DNA of 19,848 nt from Lachnospiraceae bacterium (GCA_017652545.1 JAGCAV010000447.1:1-19848), one strand, 5' to 3'. Shown: positions 1 to 6,841, counted from the stretch's first letter. Notes: generated by a model from the letters alone, not told the origin. Translations and numbers: made by a program.

Positions 1-613
1 CATTTGCGCCCGCAACTTCCAGTATGTTTTTGATCCTGTCATGAAATACCTGCTCAAGCTTGTCCATTGTGACCGGCTTGTTCTTGTCCGGATCTAAAAA
101 CGTCGCTGCACAGGTCAGCACATCCACCCGGAACCAGTGTTCCAGTTCCTCCGGGATCGGATCGTCCGATTTGAAAACCGTAACGTCCGGAGAATAGATC
201 ACCGCGTCGGTTCCCATCGGACCGGTGTTCTTTGAATTCGCCTGATAGTAATTCTTCAGCAGATAATGAATGGTCAGGGAAGCAAACAGATTGCTGCTCC
301 GGCACAGGCATTCCTCCTGTGCCATTGCCCCGTTTGCCACGCCGCCACCCGGCGTGTAGGCATTCGCAAAATTCAGCACCGCGACCTTATCCATGCCGTT
401 CACATAAGACTGCGCGCAGTGAAACGTCGTATCCTCAACGACTTTTATATCCGGGACTTCGCACCTGATCGCCGGTGAGATGGCTGAAAACTCCCGCAGA
501 TACAGTCTTGTGCCTGCCTGTGTTTTCTCCGTGAGCCGTTTCAGTTCCCCGTCCCGGCTGATTCTGTTCATCGTATCTTTGAAAGATTCGATCAGTCCGA
601 TTCTGCTTGTCAT
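1..613 (-). CDS. Bacterial-type poly(ADP-ribose) glycohydrolase (TIGR02452-like), 3' end beyond window
   Basis: About 204 codons are visible from the ATG at 613, and the frame stays open to base 1, so the C-terminus is missing. Residues 80-108 carry the macrodomain PARG signature: VLNFANAYTPGGGV, then a short gap and AQEE followed by CRSSNLF. This matches the GGG-X(6-8)-QEE catalytic motif of microbial PARGs, where the second Glu attacks the ribose-ribose bond. Established role of the family: cleavage of ADP-ribose polymers or conjugates in the cytoplasm. The start is set by a good ribosome binding site (AGGAGAGG) just upstream; a GTG ten bases upstream is out of frame. It lies 45 nt downstream of the VWA gene in the same direction, so co-transcription is likely. 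The family call is firm; the physiological substrate is unknown. Confidence 0.9.
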   Translation of the reverse strand, partial: MTSRIGLIESFKDTMNRISRDGELKRLTEKTQAGTRLYLREFSAISPAIRCEVPDIKVVEDTTFHCAQSYVNGMDKVAVLNFANAYTPGGGVANGAMAQEECLCRSSNLFASLTIHYLLKNYYQANSKNTGPMGTDAVIYSPDVTVFKSDDPIPEELEHWFRVDVLTCAATFLDPDKNKPVTMDKLEQVFHDRIKNILEVAGAN

Positions 614-658
614 TTTCAACCACCTCTCCTTTCCTGTGCTTTCCCGTGCGTTCTCTTC

Positions 659-1564
659 TCAGTTTTTGCGATTCCGGATTTTCTGAAGCACTTTGTGTTC
701 CGCCTGCCGGATCCGGCCTTCCGACATTCCGATCTGTTTTCCCGCCTGCGCGTACGTATGTCTGGACTCTCCGTTCATGCCGTACAGACAGGACATCACT
801 TTCTGTTCCCCGCGGGTCAGGAAAGGAAAGACGGTCTTCAGATCTTCCATCCGGGTATTCTCATAATCCGGCTCCCTCGTATGCATTCCGGAAAACAGCT
901 GGTATTCTTCGTAGTCATCGCGGATCGAAGCCAGTTCGGCGTCATCCTCAAAGGCGTTCTGCATCGCCGCTGCCGACGGGGACATCCGGGCTTTGCTCAC
1001 CAGGTCGGACATCACTTTATAATTCAGTTTCGTCCCGACGCTGTCATTCTCAAACCGGACCGCCCGGTTGGATGCCAGTCCGAATCTTCCTGCCACTTTC
1101 ACTGCGTCCATGTTTGCGCCGAGGAAGATGAATTCCCAGTGATATTTTTCCTTCGCTCGCTCGATCATCTGACGCACCGTTTCATATGTGTATTTTCTGC
1201 TGGAATTTTCACAGCCGTCCGTCGTGATGATAAACAGCGTCTTCTCAGGCACGTCCTCCTCCCGGGCGTACTTGTGTACGTTCCCGATATGATGGATCGC
1301 TTCTCCTACCGCGTCCAGCAGTGCAGTGCAGCCTCTGACATAATACTCTTTTTCCGTGATCGGTTCCACACTGTACAGGTTCTTCCGGTCATGCAGGACC
1401 TCCATCTGATCGTCAAACAGTACGGTCGAGAGGATCGCCTCTCCGTCTTCCTTTTTCTGTTTCGCAAGCATGGCGTTGTATCCGCCGATCGTGTCCGCTT
1501 CCAGGCCGGACATCGAGCCGCTCCGGTCCAGAATAAAAACGATTTCTGTCAGACCCTTTTTCAT
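659..1564 (-). CDS. von Willebrand factor A protein with C-terminal sigma-70 region-4-like helix-turn-helix
   Basis: 301 aa. The N-terminal half is a VWA domain with an intact MIDAS metal site: DRSGS at residues 13-17, Thr80 in GCTALLDA, and Asp116 in IITTDG. VWA domains bind partners through a divalent metal. No signal peptide or membrane segment is seen, so it is cytoplasmic. Residues 245-300 (FPFLTRGEQKVMSCLYGMNG, then AGKQIGMSEGRIRQAEHKVL) closely follow sigma-70 region 4, where an 'LT-RE--VL-LRYGL' helix precedes 'IG---GVTRERIRQIE-KAL'. No sigma region 2 is present, so it is not a sigma factor; it may be a DNA- or RNAP-binding regulator (inference). The ribosome binding site GGGAGGT is well spaced. 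It pairs with the PARG gene downstream. VWA identity is firm; the HTH call is by pattern. Confidence 0.88.
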   Translation of the reverse strand: MKKGLTEIVFILDRSGSMSGLEADTIGGYNAMLAKQKKEDGEAILSTVLFDDQMEVLHDRKNLYSVEPITEKEYYVRGCTALLDAVGEAIHHIGNVHKYAREEDVPEKTLFIITTDGCENSSRKYTYETVRQMIERAKEKYHWEFIFLGANMDAVKVAGRFGLASNRAVRFENDSVGTKLNYKVMSDLVSKARMSPSAAAMQNAFEDDAELASIRDDYEEYQLFSGMHTREPDYENTRMEDLKTVFPFLTRGEQKVMSCLYGMNGESRHTYAQAGKQIGMSEGRIRQAEHKVLQKIRNRKN

Positions 1565-1567
1565 GTT

Positions 1568-1619
1568 ATTACCTCCCTTTCTTTATCCGTATATCGGTTT
1601 TGTTCTCAGGTGAGGTAAT
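1568..1619 (-). promoter_or_regulatory. Possible leader hairpin covering the VWA ribosome binding site
   Basis: On the minus strand ATTACCTC (1612-1619) is exactly complementary to GAGGTAAT (1568-1575), which is the Shine-Dalgarno region of the VWA gene. Pairing would leave a 36-nt loop and hide the ribosome binding site. It matters only if the transcript starts upstream of 1619, either from readthrough past the degV terminator or from a weak TATCAT-like -10 near there. Eight base pairs could arise by chance. Confidence 0.3.
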
Positions 1620-1640
1620 GATACCGCATAAAAAAGTGAA

Positions 1641-1665
1641 AAACGTCGCCCGGCAGGCGACGTTT
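1641..1665 (-). terminator. Intrinsic terminator after degV-type gene
   Basis: A perfect 10-bp stem (AAACGTCGCC with GGCGACGTTT) and a 5-nt loop begin 7 nt after the DegV stop codon. On the minus strand the stem is followed by TTCACTTTTTT. This separates the DegV gene from the VWA/PARG pair. Confidence 0.85.
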
Positions 1666-1671
1666 CTTTTC

Positions 1672-2517
1672 CTATTTTCTTACAAACAGTACCCCCAGTG
1701 TTTCCGGTCCGCAGTGGGTCGTGATCGTAGCTCCCGCCGTTGTTTCCAGAATCTCCTCCGTTTCCGGCTGAAGTTCTCTGATCAGCGACCGGACATATTC
1801 GATCGTTTCCCTGTCGCACCGTGTATGCGTCAGGAAGATTCTGCGGGTATCGATATCGCTGCGTCCTTTCAGCCGGTCTTCGGCATAAGAACGCATTGCT
1901 CTCTGGATGCTGCCGCGGTATTTTTTCCGCGGTTCCATATGCCCGTCGATCACCTCGATGCAGGGTTTGATCCGGAAAATGTTTGCACCGAATGCGGCGA
2001 GACCCGAACAGCGTCCGCCTTTATAAAGATATTCCATGTCGTTGACGACGAAACTCGCCTCGATCCGGGGAAGGATCTCTCTGCACTTTCGCGCAATCTC
2101 CTCTGCCGGACATCCCGCTTCCGCAAGTTCGGCAGCGTGGAGGACGGCAAGCCCCTGTCCCGTGGAAAGATTCCGAGAATCGATCACCCGGACGCCGTCC
2201 ATCTCCTTCGCGGCCAGGACCGCATTCTGATAAGAACTGGAAAATTCGCTGCTGATGCAGAAGTGGACGATCTCATAGCCCTGTTCTTTCCAGCCCCGGA
2301 AAAACGCCTCATATTCCCAGGTGCTGACGGCGCTGGTCTTCGGCAGTTTTCCGGACTGCTCCACATAGGCGTAGATATCGTCCGGCGTAATATCGGTCCC
2401 GTCTTTTCCGGAGCGGCTGCCAAGCGTAACCGTCAGCGGCGTCACTGCAATATCATATCTTTCCAGAAGCTCCGGCGAAAGATCTCCTGTGCTGTCTGTC
2501 GTGATTTTTACTTTCAT
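1672..2517 (-). CDS. DegV family protein (fatty-acid binding)
   Basis: 281 aa. It begins MKVKITTDSTGDLSPELLER, the typical DegV N-terminal strand and TDS(T/S)-D motif. It also has TSAVSTWEYEAFF, SSEFSSSYQNAV, VIDSRNLSTGQG and the family's YLYKGGRCSG loop. DegV/FakB proteins bind a fatty acid in a buried pocket; FakB members present it to the kinase FakA for incorporation into phospholipid. No fakA is in the window. ATG 2517 is chosen because GGAG precedes it (about 12 nt away) and the protein then starts at the conserved strand; a TTG at 2535 would add six residues without a ribosome binding site. It is a single-gene unit with its own terminator. Ligand specificity cannot be read from the sequence. 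Confidence 0.9.
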   Translation of the reverse strand: MKVKITTDSTGDLSPELLERYDIAVTPLTVTLGSRSGKDGTDITPDDIYAYVEQSGKLPKTSAVSTWEYEAFFRGWKEQGYEIVHFCISSEFSSSYQNAVLAAKEMDGVRVIDSRNLSTGQGLAVLHAAELAEAGCPAEEIARKCREILPRIEASFVVNDMEYLYKGGRCSGLAAFGANIFRIKPCIEVIDGHMEPRKKYRGSIQRAMRSYAEDRLKGRSDIDTRRIFLTHTRCDRETIEYVRSLIRELQPETEEILETTAGATITTHCGPETLGVLFVRK

Positions 2518-2547
2518 AACTGCAAGATTCTCCAATGGTCAAAAAGT

Positions 2548-2582
2548 CAAATATGATATGTTTTCTCAGTATATCATATTTG
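2548..2582. promoter_or_regulatory. 12-bp palindrome over the degV-side promoter
   Basis: CAAATATGATAT (2548-2559) and ATATCATATTTG (2571-2582) are perfect inverted repeats separated by 11 nt. The right arm overlaps the best -10 box for the minus-strand DegV gene (TATACT, complement of 2568-2573). That position suits a repressor operator; the centre-to-centre distance of about 23 bp is roughly two helical turns. No T-run follows, so it is not an obvious terminator. The cognate regulator is unknown. Confidence 0.55.
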
Positions 2583-2682
2583 TCTGCGGGAAAAAAGCGG
2601 TACAAAAGAAAGGAAACAGGTACGGAAGGTGTCCCTTTTTAAGGATTGCATGTTTCCCCGTACCACCGGGGCGGAACTGTGA

Positions 2683-2688
2683 TATACT
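2683..2688 (+). promoter_or_regulatory. Candidate -10 box for MATE gene
   Basis: TATACT, preceded by TGTGA, lies about 90 nt before the MATE start. No convincing -35 box is seen at 16-18 nt spacing; instead an imperfect GC-rich inverted repeat (CCCCG...CGGGG, about 2656-2671) sits just upstream and could be an activator or repressor site. Confidence 0.4.
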
Positions 2689-2775
2689 GTCAGTGCTTTT
2701 CAAAAAACATCAGAATTGGGATCTGCGAAAATCCTGACTGCCGCAGATTGCAGGAAACATTTCCGGGGAATACAG

Positions 2776-4128
2776 ATGAAAGACCGTACCTTAATATTCG
2801 AGAAGTATCCAGTGCCGAAATCCATGGCGATCATGGCCGTGCCGATGATCATCAGCCAGCTGATCACACTGATCTATAATCTTGCAGACACATGGTTCAT
2901 CGGGCAGACCAATAATCCGTACATGGTGGCCGGCTGCTCGCTTGTCCTTACGGCGTTTATGCTGACGATCGTCATCGCCAACGTGTTCGGCGTCGGGGGC
3001 GGCACCCTGGTTTCCAGGCTGCTTGGCGCGAAGGAGCCGGAAGAAGCCTCTAAAGTCGCTTCCGTCAGCTTCTGGATGAGTCTTGCAAGCGCACTGGTCT
3101 ATTCGGCCGTATGCCTGTTTGCGATGAATCCGTTCCTGAAACTGCTGGGCGCCAGTGAAAACACGCTGCAGTTTGCCCGGCAGTATATGTTTTTTGTGAT
3201 CGTGATCGGCGGTTCTTTCACGGTGATGGCCTCCACGATGTCGTCCATGCTGCGCAGCATCGGCTATGCCAGCCTGGCTTCCACGGGACTGATGATCGGC
3301 GGCCTTCTGAACATCGCCCTGGATCCGCTTTTCATGTTTGTCATTCTTCCGGACGGGAAACAGGTGATGGGCGCCGCGATCGCCACCATGATCAGCAACA
3401 TGGTCTCTTTCCTGTATTTTTTCGTGGTATACCGCAGACTCGGAAAAGACTCCTTCCTGTCCTTCAGCCTGAAAAACGGCCTGCCGAAGAGAAGCTCTTT
3501 CCGGTCCGTTTTTGCGGTCGGCGTGCCGGCAGCCATGTCCCTTCTGCTGTTTGACCTGTCGAATATTGTGATCAACCGGCTCTCTGCGGGACACGGGGAC
3601 ATCGAGCTGGCTGCCATCGGTATCGTTCTGAAAGCAGAGCGTCTGCCGCTGAACACCGGCATCGGGCTCTGCCTGGGTATGATTCCGCTTCTGGCCTACA
3701 ATTATTCGGCAAAGAATTATAAAAGAATGGATGAGATCTTTGATTTCACCAGGATCACAGGACTGGTCTTTTCCGTCCTGTGCGTTGTTCTGTACCGGGT
3801 CTTCGCATCACAGATCATGAGCGCCTTCATCCGCGACGAAGCCACCGTACGCTTCGGAACACAGTTCCTGAAGGCAAGGTGTTTTGCCACCCCGATGATG
3901 TTCCTGTGCTTTTCCATGGTGCATTTTACCCAGGCGATCGGGGACGGGAAACTGTCCTTCATTCTTGCAGTGGTGCGGCAGCTGGTGTTCAATATCCCGC
4001 TGCTGTTCCTGCTGAATCATCTGTTTGGGATGAACGGAATCGTCTGGACGCAGCTGATCGCGGACACGCTGACCGTTGCGGTCTCGTATATCCTGTACTT
4101 CCGCCTGCGGAAACAGAAGAATTTCTGA
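2776..4128 (+). CDS. MATE family multidrug/Na+ (H+) antiporter
   Basis: 450 aa, the usual length for the MATE family. It is hydrophobic throughout, with about 12 predicted membrane helices arranged as two MatE repeats. The N-terminus has the characteristic AVPMIISQLITLIYNLADTW and FIGQ segment. GVGGGTLVSRLLGAKEPEEA corresponds to the cytoplasmic loop typical of DinF/NorM-like bacterial members. Known role: cation-driven export of drugs or metabolites across the cytoplasmic membrane. ATG 2776 is preferred because GGGGAA lies 7 nt upstream and the product then begins at the normal family start; an upstream TTG at 2716 has no ribosome binding site. It is transcribed alone, divergent from the DegV gene, and converges with the cyclase-SDR gene, only 22 nt away with no visible terminator. 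Substrate unknown. Confidence 0.93.
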   Translation: MKDRTLIFEKYPVPKSMAIMAVPMIISQLITLIYNLADTWFIGQTNNPYMVAGCSLVLTAFMLTIVIANVFGVGGGTLVSRLLGAKEPEEASKVASVSFWMSLASALVYSAVCLFAMNPFLKLLGASENTLQFARQYMFFVIVIGGSFTVMASTMSSMLRSIGYASLASTGLMIGGLLNIALDPLFMFVILPDGKQVMGAAIATMISNMVSFLYFFVVYRRLGKDSFLSFSLKNGLPKRSSFRSVFAVGVPAAMSLLLFDLSNIVINRLSAGHGDIELAAIGIVLKAERLPLNTGIGLCLGMIPLLAYNYSAKNYKRMDEIFDFTRITGLVFSVLCVVLYRVFASQIMSAFIRDEATVRFGTQFLKARCFATPMMFLCFSMVHFTQAIGDGKLSFILAVVRQLVFNIPLLFLLNHLFGMNGIVWTQLIADTLTVAVSYILYFRLRKQKNF

Positions 4129-4150
4129 GAAAGAATTCCGGACCTGCCGC

Positions 4151-5416
4151 TCACTCCTCCAGGATCCAGCCGCAGTCTCCGTGATAGATCATCTGCTTTG
4201 TCATTCCCCCGTCAATGCAGATATTTTCGCCTGTGATGAAACCGGCTTTTTCCGAGCACAGGTACAGCACCATCTCCGCGATATCCATGCGGTTTCCGAC
4301 TCTCCCTGCCGGCTGCTGGACGGCGTCAGGGCCTGTATATACGGCATCGTCTGTATCGATCCATCCGGGGGAAACAGAGTTTACCCGAACCTTTCCCGCA
4401 AGGCTGACCGCCAGTGCATGCGTGAGGGCCGCGATCCCGCCCTTGGCAGCGGTATAGCTTTCCGTCTGGGGCTGGCTCATCCGGTCGCGGGAGGAGGAAA
4501 TATTCACGATCGAAGCACCAGGCGCGAAACTGTCTGCAAAGAGCTTTGTCAGATAAAACGGGGCGGCGACGCCGACCAGCAGGGCATTCTGAAAGTCCTC
4601 GTAAGAGCATTCCCTGATCCCTTTCATCAGCGGCAGCGCATTGTTGACCAGATAATCCACCTGATGATATTTCCGGATCACATAATCCGCAAATTCCTCG
4701 AGCACTTCTTTTTTGGAAAGGTCTCCCACATAATGATTCCCGGGACGGATATCGATCACTTCCACCCGGCAGCCTTCCTTTTCAAACAGCCGCACGATCG
4801 TCTCCCCGATGCCGTGTGCGCCGCCGGTCACGACCGCAACCTTTCCGGAAAACGCACCCTCTTTTACCTCTGCCGTGACCCGGCACGGAAGACCCGAAAG
4901 TCCCGCAAAGTTCACGGGATACGTATGCATCGTAAACCGCTCCCGGTACGGCAGGAGCTCCTTCAGGCTGCAGAGATTTTCAATCACAAAGGTTCCCGCC
5001 GCAGCGCATTTCGCATCTGCCGGAGTATGCTCTTTCCCTCTCCGGATCCCGGCAAAGTCAATCCCGATGACGGAGACGTTCCGCTCCAGCAGCAGGTCAA
5101 TCAGCTCCGTCGAAAGATACGGGTGCTCATGGGCGTACCGCGGCGTCCCGTACCCGGCCTCCTCCGAAAAACCGGAATAAAACAGGACCGCCATCCCTGC
5201 TTTCACCCGGTCCGCATCCACATCCGGTATGCCGATCTCCTCCCCCGCAGCCGAGACATCAAAAAGGATGCCTTCCCGGTCCGCGTACGCAAGCGGGAAT
5301 TCCTGATCCATTACGTCAAAATGCGTGCCGAGGTGGCCGCTGAATGCCGTTTTCTCATTTTCACCGGCGCGTTCTCTTATCTGCGGCGTGATCTTTAATG
5401 TCAGATCGATCAGCAT
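4151..5416 (-). CDS. Fusion of a cyclase (kynurenine formamidase-like) domain and a short-chain dehydrogenase/reductase
   Basis: 421 aa. Residues 1-185 form a cyclase-family hydrolase domain: the metal motif HLGTHFD at 28-34, IGIDFAG at 117-123, and the closing VIENLCSLKEL at 144-154. Residues 190-421 form a classical SDR: TGGAHGIG dinucleotide loop at 197-204, Asp222 after the second strand (suggesting NAD rather than NADP), NNA at 258-260, catalytic Ser308, Tyr321 and Lys325, and the C-terminal ITGENICIDGG. Both halves look catalytically intact, implying a metal-dependent ring-opening or hydrolysis step linked to a redox step on one substrate (inference). The start is fixed by GGAGGAGA before ATG 5416. 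It is divergent from the sugar operon and may share its regulation and pathway. The substrate is not identifiable. Confidence 0.88.
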   Translation of the reverse strand: MLIDLTLKITPQIRERAGENEKTAFSGHLGTHFDVMDQEFPLAYADREGILFDVSAAGEEIGIPDVDADRVKAGMAVLFYSGFSEEAGYGTPRYAHEHPYLSTELIDLLLERNVSVIGIDFAGIRRGKEHTPADAKCAAAGTFVIENLCSLKELLPYRERFTMHTYPVNFAGLSGLPCRVTAEVKEGAFSGKVAVVTGGAHGIGETIVRLFEKEGCRVEVIDIRPGNHYVGDLSKKEVLEEFADYVIRKYHQVDYLVNNALPLMKGIRECSYEDFQNALLVGVAAPFYLTKLFADSFAPGASIVNISSSRDRMSQPQTESYTAAKGGIAALTHALAVSLAGKVRVNSVSPGWIDTDDAVYTGPDAVQQPAGRVGNRMDIAEMVLYLCSEKAGFITGENICIDGGMTKQMIYHGDCGWILEE

Positions 5417-5473
5417 CGTGTTCTCCTCCATTTCCTTCCGAAACTGCTGTTCACAGAGGTGATTTCCGCATTT

Positions 5474-5538
5474 ATCATACCACATCCGGTATGCACCAGC
5501 CACAGAAAAAGCGGGATCAAAAAGATGCCGGACATACC
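5474..5538. promoter_or_regulatory. Divergent regulatory region with CATACC/GGTATG repeats
   Basis: The 270-nt gap between the cyclase-SDR gene and the binding-protein gene holds both promoters. CATACC (5476-5481) and GGTATG (5488-5493) form an inverted repeat with a 6-nt spacer, and CATACC recurs at 5533-5538. A minus-strand -10 candidate, TATGAT (complement of 5474-5479), overlaps the first arm; its -35 is poor. The arrangement suits an operator for the divergent genes, but the arms are short. Confidence 0.4.
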
Positions 5539-5567
5539 GTTTTTTACAAATTTCCACAAAAAGACCA

Positions 5568-5597
5568 TTGTTTATATGAAGCATTTTATGCTATAAT
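5568..5597 (+). promoter_or_regulatory. Sigma-A promoter of the sugar-import operon
   Basis: TATAAT at 5592-5597 is a consensus -10 preceded by TGC (extended -10). TTGTTT at 5568-5573 is a partial -35 with an 18-nt spacer. Transcription would start near 5604, giving a leader of about 80 nt. A 13-bp palindrome, AGCAT-TTT-ATGCT (5580-5592), fills the spacer and touches the -10, so it is a possible repressor site. Confidence 0.72.
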
Positions 5598-5607
5598 TCT
5601 AAAGGTT

Positions 5608-5646
5608 ACATCCGCTTTTTCGGAGCAGGCGCCCGAGGCCGGATGT
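5608..5646 (+). promoter_or_regulatory. Structured 5' leader of the binding-protein mRNA
   Basis: ACATCCG (5608-5614) pairs with CGGATGT (5640-5646). Inside it TCGG (5620-5623) pairs with CCGA (5633-5636), with a further GC/GC pairing inside that. The hairpin would form a few bases from the predicted 5' end and leaves the GGAGGG ribosome binding site free. An mRNA-stabilising structure is the simplest reading. I do not recognise it as a known riboswitch. Confidence 0.45.
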
Positions 5647-5686
5647 CTCAATTATTTACCATATTTTCATCAAAGGAGGGAATCTT

Positions 5687-6697
5687 ATGAAAAAGAAACT
5701 GATGTCCCTGATGCTCGCAGGCACAATGGTGGCCGGAATTCTGGGCGGAACGATGACTGCGAAAGCAGAGGATGACTTCACGATCGTCACGATCGTAAAG
5801 ATCACAGGTATCGCTTGGTTTGACCGTATGGAAGAAGGCGTCAACCAGTTCGCAGAAGATACCGGCATCGATGCATACCAGATCGGTGACAGCACCGCTG
5901 ACCCGGCTGCACAGGTACAGAAGATCCGTGAAGCAATGGATGCAGGCGCTGATGCAATCTGCGTTGTTCCGAACTCCACCGAGTCTCTGGAAGAAGTTCT
6001 GAAAGAAGCACGTGAGAAAGGCATTATTGTTATCACGCACGAAGCATCCGACGTTCAGAATGCCGACTACGATATCGAGGCCTTTGACAATGCCGCATAC
6101 GGCAGACACTTCATGGAAGAGCAGCTTGGACCGATGATGGACGGCAAGGGCAAATACACCACATTCGTAGGTTCTCTGACCGCTACCTCCCACAATGAAT
6201 GGGTAGATGCTTCTGTAGCATTCCAGGAAGAGAATTATCCGGATATGGAACTGGTATCCAACAAGAACGAGACCACCGAAGATTCCGAGAACGCTTACAA
6301 CATCACGAAGCAGCTGCTTCAGAGCGATCCCGACATCATCGGCTTCCAGGGTTCCGCTATGACCGATATCCCGGGTGTTGCACGTGCCATCGAAGAGATG
6401 AACCTGCAGGATTCCACCTATGTAATCGGAACCTCTCTCGTATCCACAGCCGGACAGTATCTTGAAACCGGCGCAATCGACAAGATCTCCTTCTGGGATC
6501 CCGCCAAAGCAGGCTATGCCATGAACGAGCTGGCTCTGAAGATGCTCAAGGGCGAGCCGATCGAGGACGGCATGGATCTTGAGGCAGAAGGCTATCAGGG
6601 ACTGCTCCTTGCCGAAAACGACAAAGGCGCAAAGGTTCTTTACGGCCAGGCCTGGGTTGATGTTACCACCGAGAATATGGACGAATACAACTTCTAA
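5687..6697 (+). CDS. Sugar ABC transporter substrate-binding protein, LsrB/RhaS type
   Basis: 336 aa, a type I periplasmic-binding fold (PF13407-like). The N-terminus is a signal peptide: a KKK start, hydrophobic core, and a likely signal peptidase I site after AKA at residue 27. Family-typical segments are AWFDRMEEGVNQFAEDTG, ICVVPNSTESLEEVLKEARE, ITHEASD, YDIEAFDNAAYG, TFVGSLTATSHNEWVD, GSAMTDIPG and SFWDPAKAGYAMNELA. This is the subgroup that includes the autoinducer-2 binder LsrB and the rhamnose binder RhaS. Oddly, there is no lipobox cysteine; the only Cys is inside the mature domain. Gram-positive binding proteins are usually lipoproteins. The start is set by GGAGGG before ATG 5687. 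It is the first gene of the operon, separated from the transporter genes by a strong hairpin. Ligand unknown. Confidence 0.9.
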   Translation: MKKKLMSLMLAGTMVAGILGGTMTAKAEDDFTIVTIVKITGIAWFDRMEEGVNQFAEDTGIDAYQIGDSTADPAAQVQKIREAMDAGADAICVVPNSTESLEEVLKEAREKGIIVITHEASDVQNADYDIEAFDNAAYGRHFMEEQLGPMMDGKGKYTTFVGSLTATSHNEWVDASVAFQEENYPDMELVSNKNETTEDSENAYNITKQLLQSDPDIIGFQGSAMTDIPGVARAIEEMNLQDSTYVIGTSLVSTAGQYLETGAIDKISFWDPAKAGYAMNELALKMLKGEPIEDGMDLEAEGYQGLLLAENDKGAKVLYGQAWVDVTTENMDEYNF

Positions 6698-6711
6698 ACT
6701 TTTGAACGGAC

Positions 6712-6764
6712 GGGGTGTTGTTGCGGAAATCTCCGTAACAGCACCCCTCTTTCATTGCGGGGTG
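6712..6764 (+). terminator. Strong hairpin (partial terminator or attenuator) between binding protein and ATPase
   Basis: GGGGTGTTGTTGCGGA (6712-6727) pairs with 6732-6747 through 16 bp, including two G-U pairs, with a 4-nt loop; TCTTTCATT follows. This would stop or slow most transcripts after the binding-protein gene, giving it a higher expression level than the transporter. The closing CACCCC arm (6742-6747) can instead pair with a second GGGGTG at 6759-6764, a near direct repeat of the left arm, so two exclusive folds are possible. No other feature is seen in the 144-nt gap. Confidence 0.7.
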
Positions 6765-6841
6765 TTTGCGGCGGATGTATCCCGGCCGCAGCCGCGCGGA
6801 CAAACGACTTTTAACGCATGGATGTGAAAGGAAGTAACAGC

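Noticed and set aside
2619..2664. GGTACGG...CCGTACC inverted repeat upstream of the MATE gene
   Set aside because: Seven-bp arms with a 32-nt spacer in a short region are compatible with chance and are not positioned against a good promoter.
4076..5398. Long plus-strand open frame (440 codons) opposite the cyclase-SDR gene
   Set aside because: It is antisense to a gene with clear catalytic motifs in both domains, has no ribosome binding site, and its translation resembles no protein family; C/G-ending codons create long antisense frames.
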